From Dyella sp. RRB7 (GTDB lineage: Bacteria > Pseudomonadota > Gammaproteobacteria > Xanthomonadales > Rhodanobacteraceae), in assembly GCF_022761115.1 (NCBI RefSeq), contig NZ_JAKWJS010000008.1, positions 98,222-162,221 of the forward strand: a stretch of DNA of 64,000 bases. Direction: 5' to 3'. The position numbers and the translations under genes were made by a program. This document shows, piece by piece, positions 34,644-42,232 of the stretch (position 1 is the first letter of the stretch; the number at the start of each line of letters is the position of its first letter). The notes beneath the pieces are model-generated. The model saw only the letters and a list, made by a program, of their open reading frames with translations, was not told the DNA's origin and made no database searches.

Positions 34644-35630
34644 ATGGCCAGCAGGGGTAGTGCGCAGCCCGCGCGGATGTTTCGTCGCGGGCTGTTCCAT
34701 CGGCGCTTGGCGATCATCTTCGGCCTGCAGTTGCTGGCTCTGGTGATCGCGTGCCTGATGGGTTTTTATGATGTGGCGCCCGTCAGCGCCGTGCTCGTGC
34801 TGATCGTGATCATCAGCGTGCTCGCGTGGCTGGCCGCCCGGCGGCAGTGGGCGCCAGTCAGCCGGCTGGCGCAGGCGGTCAGCGACTGGGACGAACAATC
34901 GCCCGACCTGATCGGCTGGCGTCCGGACGAACTGCCGCGCCGTACCGATGCCGATGTCGCCACGCTGGCCAGCAGCCTTTACGGTTTTGCCAACCGCATC
35001 GCCGGATACAACCAGCGCGAGCGCAACTTCACCCGCGACGCCAGCCACGAGCTGCGCAGCCCGCTCACCGTCATCAAGATGTCCGCCGACATGCTGGCGG
35101 ACGATCCGATGCTGGGTGAATTCGGCCAGCGCTCCGTGCAGCGCATCAAGCGCTCGACACGTGAAATGGAGGCGCTGGTCGAGGCATTGCTGATACTTGC
35201 GCGCGAGTCCGACAACGGGCTTACCGAGGAAGACTTCATCGTCAACGACGTGATTCGTCACGAGCTGCCCGACGTGCTGGACATGCTCGAGGGGCGTCCC
35301 ATCACGCTGGAGCTGGAAGAGCCCGCGCGCTTCATGCTGCATGGTTCGCCGCGCGTGTTCGCGGTGCTGTGCTGGCAGCTGATCCGCAACGCCTGCCAGC
35401 AGGCCGAGGGTGGCACGGTGGTGGTCGCGGTGATGCCCGGCGTGGTGACGGTGACCCATCGCGGCGAGATGATGGCCCCATCGGCGGCAGTGAACCGCCA
35501 CGGCTTCGAGCTGGCCATCGCCCAGCGCATCAGTGAGCGGTTCCATTGGCCGCTGGAATTGCAGACGCGCGAAGGCCGCCGGCACATCGCGCGTATCCGT
35601 TTCCCGGATTCGACGCCGGTGGCGGCCTAA
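34644..35630 (+). CDS. sensor histidine kinase with divergent ATP-binding domain
   Basis: A 328-residue kinase paired with the preceding regulator. Two membrane helices lie at about 22-41 and 45-65 with almost no periplasmic loop, so the signal is probably sensed within the membrane or cytosol. A HAMP-like stretch precedes the dimerisation helix with H135 in DASHELRSPLTVIK. The ATP domain keeps an N-box (LIRNACQQA) and a G2-like GFELAIAQRI. The G1 box, usually DxGxG, is THRGEMM, lacking the aspartate. The protein may be a weak kinase or mainly a phosphatase. ATG chosen at 34644; a TTG two codons earlier is possible. Confidence 0.85.
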   Translation: MASRGSAQPARMFRRGLFHRRLAIIFGLQLLALVIACLMGFYDVAPVSAVLVLIVIISVLAWLAARRQWAPVSRLAQAVSDWDEQSPDLIGWRPDELPRRTDADVATLASSLYGFANRIAGYNQRERNFTRDASHELRSPLTVIKMSADMLADDPMLGEFGQRSVQRIKRSTREMEALVEALLILARESDNGLTEEDFIVNDVIRHELPDVLDMLEGRPITLELEEPARFMLHGSPRVFAVLCWQLIRNACQQAEGGTVVVAVMPGVVTVTHRGEMMAPSAAVNRHGFELAIAQRISERFHWPLELQTREGRRHIARIRFPDSTPVAA

Positions 35631-35944
35631 AGCCTGGACGTGCATGGCTTCGCGCAGTCATGCATGCTGCGAGGCCACGTGAGGCATGCTGGCGTTGCGA
35701 TGTAGCCGCTTCGTTGGCCGTTCGATGCAGCAAGGTGATGAACCTACAAGGTTCGCCGGTTCCGGCCAATTGAGCGCCGGGTCGAAAGCGACGTAAAACC
35801 CTGAGACCTTGTATTCCCCATGGTTAGCACGTTGGTACCCGGTGAGTACGGGGCATAGCGCGTGGCCGCATGGCGCGCGCTTCCATCGGTATCCATTGAC
35901 CAGCCGGCAGTTGGGTGCCTTCGCTTGAGAGACCGGGTATCGCC
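35631..35944. other. 314-base intergenic stretch without a supported gene
   Basis: Lies between the kinase and the PAAR gene. Contains short stop-free frames on both strands with no recognised motif. The imperfect inverted pair GTACCCGG / ACGGGGC near 35834-35851 is the only structure seen. The right end probably holds the promoter and leader of the PAAR gene. Confidence 0.4.
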
Positions 35945-36352
35945 ATGGAACAACGCAAGCTCATCACCTGCTGCGCCAGCACCGACCATGACGGCTATGT
36001 CATGGAGGGCTACGCCACCATGCGCGAGAAAGGGCATCGCGTGGCCGGCAAAGGCCATCGCGTGTTCTGCCCCCGATGCAAGGGCATCTACCCCATTACC
36101 GACGGCATCGGCCTGGTGTTTGGCTACGCCCCGGCGGTGGAGGAGAAGCGTTTGCTGAGTCGCCGCCACCTGCACCAGTCCGCGCACTGGACGCGGATGG
36201 GCTGGCAACCCACCTACACAGAACCCGCCACCCGCAATGCATCGACCAAGGCTACGTTGCCTGAACCTGGGGCTGGCCCCGGGCTGATCTTTCCCATGCG
36301 CCCCGCGAACCGGCGTGAGCGTCTGGTGTTCGAGCCCAAGCCGGACCATTGA
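35945..36352 (+). CDS. PAAR domain-containing protein
   Basis: A 135-residue protein whose first 60 residues form a PAAR-like tip: LITCCASTDHDGYVMEGYATM, GHRVAGKGHRVFCPRCKGIYPITDG. PAAR tips sharpen the VgrG spike of type VI secretion and bind zinc through His/Cys; here CPRC and several His are candidates. The C-terminal 70 residues are Arg/Pro-rich and have no recognised toxin domain. The ATG at 35945 was chosen over a start ten codons earlier. No VgrG or other T6SS gene is in the window, so it is an orphan tip or a small effector. Next gene is 18 bases on. Confidence 0.78.
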   Translation: MEQRKLITCCASTDHDGYVMEGYATMREKGHRVAGKGHRVFCPRCKGIYPITDGIGLVFGYAPAVEEKRLLSRRHLHQSAHWTRMGWQPTYTEPATRNASTKATLPEPGAGPGLIFPMRPANRRERLVFEPKPDH

Positions 36353-36370
36353 GCAAGGAAGAAACTCCCT

Positions 36371-37399
36371 ATGGATTGGCGTTATTTCGGCGCGTTGCTG
36401 CTGTTGGTGTCGCTGTCTGTGTGTGCTGGCCCGTCACCTGATGCTATGGATGGCAAGTCTGAATTCTGTCCGCAATGGACGGTAGGCGTTGTCACCCCCG
36501 CGTACATGGAGACCTGGGTGGAGGCGCTGGAGGTGCGTGATGACCGCGGAGGTGTCTTCAATATTCCGCAAGGCATGGCGGAAGAACTGGATCAGACCGT
36601 TGGCTGGGGACGTATCGGCCCCGGTGCCAACACCGGTGTGTATATCCGCAAGAGCGCGCCGGAGGAGATCTATGTGCGTTGGCAATCGCTGGTCGAACCG
36701 CAAACCTATACCTGGCGTTTCATCGTGCCCGATAGTTTGCGAAAGGCGCTGACAACCGAAGTCCCCATGGTGTGGCAGGGCAAAAGCGTGCAGGGCTGCC
36801 GTACCAACATCGCCATTGGCGTAGCTCCCGGTGGACATGTCGTCGTGTGGAACGCGGGACTGGGCTTCGAGCCCGTGGAAGTCATGCGCGGTCAGGCGGA
36901 CGTGGAGCCGCTAGGCCCCGACCAAGGAAAGTATGGCGGGCGCTATGTACGTATAGGTGGCAAGGCCAAGCAGTACATCGCAGAACATGGCATCCCCTAC
37001 GATTCCTGGGCTCCCCCGGCCTCCGCCACCATCGTCACCAATGCAGACGCGCTTGCCCACCCCGCGCCTGAGCCGCCGCTGATCGATATCGCCGCGCACC
37101 CGGAAGGCACTTATGTGCTGAGCGACCTGATGGAAGTGGCTTCCCGCGTGGTGCTGAAGGCGGACGGCAGCTTTCAGGCCGGCATCGAGCTGGGTGCTGC
37201 CTACGGTACGGCAACGGGCCGCTGGATAAAGCAAGGCAACACCATCACCTTGCAGCGCACATCACCGGGTCAGCCGCGCCCCACCCGTGGAGGCGCGGAC
37301 GATCTCTCGCCGCTCTTTGATCGCATGCAGCTGACCATTGACGGTCCATGCCTGCGTACCGGACTCATGGGCGCTTCCGCCTGTTACCTGCGCCGTTGA
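36371..37399 (+). CDS. exported DUF2931-like protein with C-terminal lipocalin-like repeat
   Basis: A 342-residue exported protein. The N-terminus is a signal peptide (LLLLVSLSVCAG); the site LSVC is a poor lipobox, so lipidation is uncertain. The middle region QWTVGVVTPAYMETWVEALEVRDDRGG and QSLVEPQTYTWRFIVPD with VWNAGLGFEPVEV is the pattern I associate with DUF2931, often found beside PAAR or T6SS effectors. The C-terminal 90 residues (HPEGTYVLSDLMEVASRVVL, GTATGRWIKQGNTITLQ) look like a small beta-barrel unit. It follows the PAAR gene by 18 bases and AAGGAAGAAACTC precedes the ATG. It may be a periplasmic immunity or chaperone protein; this is inference. Confidence 0.62.
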   Translation: MDWRYFGALLLLVSLSVCAGPSPDAMDGKSEFCPQWTVGVVTPAYMETWVEALEVRDDRGGVFNIPQGMAEELDQTVGWGRIGPGANTGVYIRKSAPEEIYVRWQSLVEPQTYTWRFIVPDSLRKALTTEVPMVWQGKSVQGCRTNIAIGVAPGGHVVVWNAGLGFEPVEVMRGQADVEPLGPDQGKYGGRYVRIGGKAKQYIAEHGIPYDSWAPPASATIVTNADALAHPAPEPPLIDIAAHPEGTYVLSDLMEVASRVVLKADGSFQAGIELGAAYGTATGRWIKQGNTITLQRTSPGQPRPTRGGADDLSPLFDRMQLTIDGPCLRTGLMGASACYLRR

Positions 37400-37476
37400 T
37401 GAATCAGGGAAGAGGGCGAACTTGTGGGGATGCCTCCGGGAGCGGTTAATCAGGGCCTGTCGTTGCATCGGAAAGT

Positions 37477-37505
37477 GCGGCCTCCGGCATGCGCCGGAAG
37501 GCCGC
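37477..37505 (-). terminator. hairpin after CoA-transferase gene
   Basis: Stem GCGGCCTCCGGC / GCCGGAAGGCCGC (one bulge) with loop ATGC, just beyond the leftward CoA-transferase stop and between convergent genes. On the minus strand it is followed by ACTTTCC rather than a full T-run, so efficiency is uncertain. Confidence 0.55.
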
Positions 37506-37514
37506 GCTGCGGAT

Positions 37515-38873
37515 TTACGCCTTCAGTGAAGGGCTTACGGCGAACGCGCAACCGGTCTTGGCCTTGACGTCGTCCAGCGTCACGCCATCCTGCAGCTCGA
37601 TCAGGGTGAGGCCCTTGCCCTTCTCGACCGCGAACACGCACAGGTCGGTGATGATCAGGTCCACGCACTCCTTGCCGGTGATAGGCAGGTCGCACTGGTC
37701 CTTGATCTTGGGCGAGCCGTCCTTCGCGTTGTGTTCCATCAGCACCACCACGCGCTTCACGCCGCTGACCAGGTCCATCGCGCCGCCCGGGCCCTTCACC
37801 ATCTTGCCCGGCACCATCCAGTTGGCGAGGTCGCCATGGCAGGAAACTTCCAGGCCGCCCAGGATCGACAGGTCGATATGGCCACCGCGGATCATGGCGA
37901 ACGATTCGGCACTGGAGAAGAAGCTCGAGCCCGGCAGTTCGGTGATGGTCTGCTTGCCGGCATTGATCAGGTCCGGATCCACTTCCCGCTCCTGCGGGAA
38001 CGGGCCGATGCCGAGCAGACCGTTTTCCGACTGCAAGGTAACGTCCATGCCCGGCGGAATGTAGTTGGCCACCAGCGTCGGGATGCCGATGCCGAGATTC
38101 ACGTAGAAGCCGTCCCGCAATTCCTTCGCGGCGCGCTGCGCCATGGCGGTGCGGATCGGGCTTTCCTTGCCGGTGTTGGCGCCGGCCACGGTGCGGAATT
38201 CGATACGCTTCTCGTACGCGGGGCCTTGGATGAGGCGGTCGACGTAGATGCCCGGCACATGGATGGTGTCCGGATCGAGTTCGCCCACGTCGACCAGTTC
38301 TTCCACCTCGGCCACGCAGACCTTGCCGCAGGTGGCGATCATCGGATTGAAGTTGCGCGCGGTCTTGCGGAACACCAGGTTGCCCAGGCGATCGCCCTTC
38401 CATGCCTTCACGATGGATACGTCCGCGTGGATGGCTTCCTCCAGCACATATTCCTTGCCGTCGAACAGCTTGGTTTCCTTGCCCTCGGCCAGCTTGGTGC
38501 CGAACGCGGTGCGCGTGTAGAAGCCGGGGATGCCGGCGCCGCCGGCGCGCAGTTTCTCGGCCAGCGTGCCTTGCGGCACCAGGTGCAGTTCCAGTTCGCC
38601 GGCCAGCACCTGCCGCTCGAATTCCTTGTTCTCGCCCACGTAGGAGGCGTACACGCGCTTGACCTGGCGGGTCTTGAGCAGCGGACCCATGCCGAAGTCG
38701 TCCACGCCGGCGTTGTTGCCGACGATGGTCAGCCCCTTGGTGCCCGCCGCCAGCAGCGCCGCGATCAGGTTCTCGGGGATGCCGCACAGGCCGAAGCCGC
38801 CGGCGGCGATGGTCATGTCGTCGAACAGCAGCCCGTCGAGAGCTTGCGCTGCGCTTGCATAAACCTTGTCCAT
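37515..38873 (-). CDS. fused 3-oxoacid (succinyl-CoA:acetoacetate) CoA-transferase, A and B subunits
   Basis: Transfers CoA from succinyl-CoA to acetoacetate or a similar acid. One 452-residue chain contains both halves that bacteria often encode as ScoA and ScoB. Residues 1-235 are the alpha unit ([46 protein letters not shown]). Residues 240-452 are the beta unit ([16 protein letters not shown], the catalytic glutamate E283 in [13 protein letters not shown], and [23 protein letters not shown]). The layout equals the mitochondrial SCOT enzyme. ATG at 38871-38873 chosen ([16 protein letters not shown]). It stands alone between convergent and divergent neighbours. Confidence 0.93.
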   Translation of the reverse strand: MDKVYASAAQALDGLLFDDMTIAAGGFGLCGIPENLIAALLAAGTKGLTIVGNNAGVDDFGMGPLLKTRQVKRVYASYVGENKEFERQVLAGELELHLVPQGTLAEKLRAGGAGIPGFYTRTAFGTKLAEGKETKLFDGKEYVLEEAIHADVSIVKAWKGDRLGNLVFRKTARNFNPMIATCGKVCVAEVEELVDVGELDPDTIHVPGIYVDRLIQGPAYEKRIEFRTVAGANTGKESPIRTAMAQRAAKELRDGFYVNLGIGIPTLVANYIPPGMDVTLQSENGLLGIGPFPQEREVDPDLINAGKQTITELPGSSFFSSAESFAMIRGGHIDLSILGGLEVSCHGDLANWMVPGKMVKGPGGAMDLVSGVKRVVVLMEHNAKDGSPKIKDQCDLPITGKECVDLIITDLCVFAVEKGKGLTLIELQDGVTLDDVKAKTGCAFAVSPSLKA

Positions 38874-39038
38874 TGCGATGCCTTCTTGCAGGGGAGAGCC
38901 AGCTGCCAAGGATACGACGGATTGGCGGCGGCTCGTGCTGTACGAAGGTCTGAGAGGCCCATCTGGATGCCACCATCCGGATGAGCATGGTCGGGCGGCT
39001 GGCTATACTCGGTGCCAGTGCCCCGGGGAGTATCGTCA

Positions 39039-40085
39039 GTGAAGCTGTGCCGTCTTTTCGCCGCGATTGCGGTGTTGGGAATCGCATCCGTGAGCCATGC
39101 CGCCTCGCCGATACTGGTCATCCACGGCGGTGCGGGCGTGATCAAGCGCGAGATGAGCCCGGCCAAGGAGAAGGCCGTGCGCGCCGCACTCGCCCAGGCC
39201 CTGCAGAACGGCTACGCGCAGCTGAAGGCGGGCAAGACGGCGGTCGATGCGGTCGCCGCGGCGATCACCGTGCTGGAGGACGATCCGAACTTCAACGCAG
39301 GCAAGGGCTCGGTGTTCACCCATGACGGCAAGAACGAGCTGGACGCCGCCATCATGGATGGTTCGACGCTGGAGGCCGGCGCGGTCGCTGGTGTGCATCG
39401 CGTGAAGAATCCGATCCTGCTGGCCCGCGCGGTGATGGAAAAGTCGCAGCATGTGATGCTGGTGGGCGATGGTGCGGAAGAGTTCGCCAAGTCGGTGGGC
39501 ATCGAACTGGTCGACCCGGCCTATTTCCGCACCGAGGAGCGCTGGCAGCAGTTGCAGAAGGCATTGAAGGAAGATGCCGATCACGCGAAGCATTCGGACG
39601 TAGAGACGGCCAAGCACTTCGGTACGGTCGGCGCGGTGGCGCTGGATGCGCAAGGTCATCTTGCCGCAGGCACTTCCACCGGTGGCATGACCGACAAGCG
39701 CTGGGGCAGGGTGGGCGACTCGCCTATCATCGGTGCTGGCACCTATGCCAATGCCGGCTGTGCGGTGTCGGGCACCGGCTGGGGCGAGTACTACATTCGT
39801 ACCGTGGCCGCGCACGAGATCTGCATGCGCGTGACGCAGATGCGTGTGCCGCTCAAGCGCGCGGCGGCCGAAGTGATCAACCAGGAAATTCCGTCGATGG
39901 GCGGCAACGGCGGCGCCATCGCCCTGGATGGCGACGGCAATGTGGCCATGCCTTTCAACACCGATGGCATGTACCGGGGCTGGATCGGCGCGGACGGCGT
40001 GCCACACGTAGCCATCTACGGTGATGAGAACGACGGCACGGCCGATCCGCTGCCGGCGGCGGCCGATTCGTCAGGGCAACCCTGA
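39039..40085 (+). CDS. iaaA: isoaspartyl peptidase / plant-type L-asparaginase (Ntn hydrolase)
   Basis: Cleaves isoaspartyl dipeptides and asparagine. The 348-residue precursor has a signal peptide at residues 1-21 (LFAAIAVLGIASVSHA), so it is exported. The alpha half shows ILVIHGGAG and NAGKGSVFTHDGKNELDAAIMDG. The autocleavage site is HFGTVGAVALD, with T196 becoming the N-terminal nucleophile, followed by AAGTSTGGMTDKRWGRVGDSPIIGAGTYA and GTGWGEYYIR. The GTG at 39039 has GGGGAG eight bases upstream; an earlier GTG at 39012 lacks a site and would spoil the signal peptide. The stop lies inside a 13-base-pair hairpin. Confidence 0.93.
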   Translation: MKLCRLFAAIAVLGIASVSHAASPILVIHGGAGVIKREMSPAKEKAVRAALAQALQNGYAQLKAGKTAVDAVAAAITVLEDDPNFNAGKGSVFTHDGKNELDAAIMDGSTLEAGAVAGVHRVKNPILLARAVMEKSQHVMLVGDGAEEFAKSVGIELVDPAYFRTEERWQQLQKALKEDADHAKHSDVETAKHFGTVGAVALDAQGHLAAGTSTGGMTDKRWGRVGDSPIIGAGTYANAGCAVSGTGWGEYYIRTVAAHEICMRVTQMRVPLKRAAAEVINQEIPSMGGNGGAIALDGDGNVAMPFNTDGMYRGWIGADGVPHVAIYGDENDGTADPLPAAADSSGQP

Positions 40086-40092
40086 CGAATCG
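40064..40092. terminator. 13-bp perfect hairpin over the iaaA stop
   Basis: Perfect stem CGATTCGTCAGGG / CCCTGACGAATCG with loop CAA, beginning in the last asparaginase codons and including the stop. No T-run follows. A second hairpin, GACCCGC / GCGGGTC at 40116-40137, covers the end of the convergent regA. Together they could end both transcripts or protect their 3' ends. Confidence 0.6.
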
Positions 40093-40115
40093 ACTTGAGC
40101 GGGCCGTTTGGGCGC

Positions 40116-40137
40116 GACCCGCGGCACGATGCGGGTC
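40116..40137. terminator. hairpin at the regA 3' end
   Basis: Perfect 7-base-pair stem GACCCGC / GCGGGTC with the 8-base loop GGCACGAT, touching the regA stop codon. No T-run on either strand. It pairs with the larger hairpin 24 bases to its left at the end of iaaA. Confidence 0.4.
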
Positions 40138-40699
40138 AATCTTCGCTATCGGGCCGTTCCCGCACCGGATGCTTGCTCAGCTTGCGCTGCAGCGTACGGC
40201 GATGCATGCCGAGGCGGCGTGCCGTTTCGGAGATATTGCCGTCGCACTCGGTAAGCACGCGCTGGATGTGCTCCCATTCCAGGCGCCGCAGCGCCAGGGG
40301 CGCTTCCGGGGCGTCGATGAGTTCGTCGTCGCCTGCATTGGTGTCGCCATCGAGCAGGGCGCGCACCACGGCGTCGGCGTCCACGGGCTTGGACAGGTAG
40401 TCGTGGGCGCCACGCTTGATCGCTTCCACGGCGGTAGCGATCGACGCGTAGCCGGTGAGCAGCAGCACGCGGATTTCCGGAACCAGCGCCTGCAGTTCCG
40501 GGATCAGCCGCAGGCCGTTTTCCTCGCCCAGCTTCAGGTCGAGCACGCAATAGCGAGGCTGGTGCCGACGGGTCAGGGCGCGGGCCTCGTCGGCGTTGCT
40601 GGCGGTGATCACCTCGAAGCCGCGCGAGCCCAAGGCGCGTGCAAGCACGCGGGCAAAGGTGGCGTCGTCATCGATGATCAGGAGTTGCTGGTCGCTCAT
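40136..40699 (-). CDS. regA: ActR/PrrA/RegA family redox response regulator
   Basis: A 187-residue receiver with a Fis-type DNA-binding end; RegA/PrrA regulates respiration, energy and redox genes. Receiver residues: D10-D12, phosphoacceptor D54 in YCVLDLKLGEENGLRL, T in LLLTGYASIATAVEAIKRGA, and K in DYLSKPVDAD. The C-terminal helix-turn-helix NISETARRLGMHRRTLQRKL is nearly invariant in this family. The ATG at 40697-40699 (MSDQQLLIIDDD) was chosen over an upstream in-frame start. Its partner kinase lies directly upstream in the same orientation, about 100 bases away. Confidence 0.94.
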   Translation of the reverse strand: MSDQQLLIIDDDATFARVLARALGSRGFEVITASNADEARALTRRHQPRYCVLDLKLGEENGLRLIPELQALVPEIRVLLLTGYASIATAVEAIKRGAHDYLSKPVDADAVVRALLDGDTNAGDDELIDAPEAPLALRRLEWEHIQRVLTECDGNISETARRLGMHRRTLQRKLSKHPVRERPDSED

Positions 40700-40800
40700 G
40701 TAGTTCTCCACCGGCCTGTGGCCGAATGCGCCCATTGTTCCGGATGCGGCAACGCATGCACATGCGTCCATGCATCCCTGTGGCTATCTGCCGCAGGTGA

Positions 40801-42078
40801 TTATGGCGCCGCGATGACCGCCAGGGGCAGGCGCAGACTCATCTGTGCGCCGTTGTCGGTGTTGTCGGCGGTCAGTTCGCCTTCCAGCCGTTCAGCGGTG
40901 GCTTCGGCCAGGGCCAGTCCAATGCCCAGCCCGGTCTGCTTGAGGGACTGGCCCAGCGCCGCCGGCTCGCCGGTTACGGTAAAGCCCGGGCCATAGTCGC
41001 GCACGATCAGTTCCAGCCAGCCCTGGTCGCATCGGGCCGTCAGCGCGACGGCCTGCGAGCCGTTCACGGCGGACGCATCCACGGCGTTGTTGAGCAGGTT
41101 GATCAGGGCATGCCGCAGGCCACGGGGCGTGCGCAGCAGCGTGCGTGCGTCGTCCTCACTCATGCTGAGTTGCAGGTCTGCTTCCGGACGCAGCAGCTGG
41201 AAGCGCTCCAGGCAGCCATGGATGAAGCTGGCCAGCGTGAGCTGTTCCGGCACCTGCGAAAGCTGTGCCTTGCCGAAGGCGACCATCTCGCGAAGGATGG
41301 TGCGGCAGCGATCCACCTGGCCCTCCAGCAGCGCGAGATCCTCCGCCAGCGGTGCGTCGCCCGCATGTTCGCGCCGGATTTCGGGCAGCAGCGTGCGCAT
41401 GGTCGACAGCGGCGTATTGAGCTCGTGCGCCGCGCCAGCGGCTTGCGTGGCAATGGCCAGAATGCCCTCGTCGCGCAGGCCGCGCTCGCGCACGCGCTGG
41501 ATTTCCAGCTGCTGCAGGCGCACCGCGCGCGCCAGCCGATTGATGAAGAATGCCAGCAGCAGCGCCATGATCACGAAATTCACGCCCATGCCCAGCACGT
41601 GCAGCGAAAAGCCGCTGGCGGTGGTGCCCTGCATGGGCGTTGGCAGCGGCACATACCAGAACAGCAAGATGAGATAGGCCACGCCCACCAGCGCCGCCAC
41701 GGCGAACACCGCGCCCACCGACAGCGCCGCCGCACTGAGGGCAATGGGCACCAGCAGCAGCGTGATGAAGGGGTTGCTGGCGCCACCGGTGAAATGCAGC
41801 AGATAGCCCAGGATCAGCGTGTCCACCGCCACGTGCAGGATGGTTTCCCATTGCCGTATCGGCCAGGGCTGGGCCAGCCGCCAGGCGGCAAACACGGCGA
41901 ACACGGCCAGCAGGCCGATGCCCACCAGCAAGGGCAGCAGCGGTATGTCCAGCCTCATCCACAGCGCACAGACCAGCACGGCGGCGCTCTGTCCGGCGAT
42001 GGCGCAGATGCGCAGCCAGGCCAGGCTGCGGAAAAGGGTGCGAGGGCCGATGCGTTGCTGGGAGGTGGGGCGTTTCAT
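40801..42078 (-). CDS. regB: RegB/PrrB-type redox sensor histidine kinase
   Basis: A 425-residue kinase with six predicted membrane helices in residues 18-185. The RegB quinone-site heptad GGASNPF lies at 98-104. Phosphoacceptor H218 is in AAHELNTPLSTMRTL. Cysteine C258 in DRCRTIL sits 40 residues after it, the same spacing as the redox-active C265 after H225 of Rhodobacter RegB. The ATPase domain is intact: LINLLNNAVDAS, DYGPGF and GLGIGLALAEA. The ATG at 42076-42078 starts MKRPTSQQRIG. Together with regA it forms a complete RegBA system; senC is not adjacent. Confidence 0.93.
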   Translation of the reverse strand: MKRPTSQQRIGPRTLFRSLAWLRICAIAGQSAAVLVCALWMRLDIPLLPLLVGIGLLAVFAVFAAWRLAQPWPIRQWETILHVAVDTLILGYLLHFTGGASNPFITLLLVPIALSAAALSVGAVFAVAALVGVAYLILLFWYVPLPTPMQGTTASGFSLHVLGMGVNFVIMALLLAFFINRLARAVRLQQLEIQRVRERGLRDEGILAIATQAAGAAHELNTPLSTMRTLLPEIRREHAGDAPLAEDLALLEGQVDRCRTILREMVAFGKAQLSQVPEQLTLASFIHGCLERFQLLRPEADLQLSMSEDDARTLLRTPRGLRHALINLLNNAVDASAVNGSQAVALTARCDQGWLELIVRDYGPGFTVTGEPAALGQSLKQTGLGIGLALAEATAERLEGELTADNTDNGAQMSLRLPLAVIAAP

Positions 42079-42090
42079 GGGCTTCCCTTC

Positions 42091-42220
42091 CTCTCCCCAG
42101 GGGGAGAGGAGCGAGGTGAGGGGCGGATGCTCGCGACAAGGCTGCAACAAGGCGGCCTTCGAATAAAGCTTTATCGCAAGACCGCCCCTTCGACCCCAGC
42201 CTCTCCCCCGAAGGGGAGAG
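42091..42220. repeat. paired CTCTCCCC/GGGGAGAG palindromes and an AT palindrome
   Basis: Two copies of the hairpin CTCTCCCC-n-GGGGAGAG lie at 42091-42108 (loop AG) and 42201-42220 (loop CGAA). The right copy is embedded in an outer stem ACCGCCC (42181-42187) / GGGCGGT (42220-42226). Between them is the perfect 12-base palindrome ATAAAGCTTTAT at 42163-42174. This class of extragenic palindrome is common in Xanthomonadales. It follows the leftward peptide transporter and may act as its terminator; it also covers the regB upstream region. Confidence 0.55.
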
Positions 42221-42232
42221 GGCGGTGAAGCA

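Noticed and set aside
35631..35944. Short frames between kinase and PAAR gene as small genes.
   Set aside because: No ribosome site plus motif combination; sequence is uninformative.
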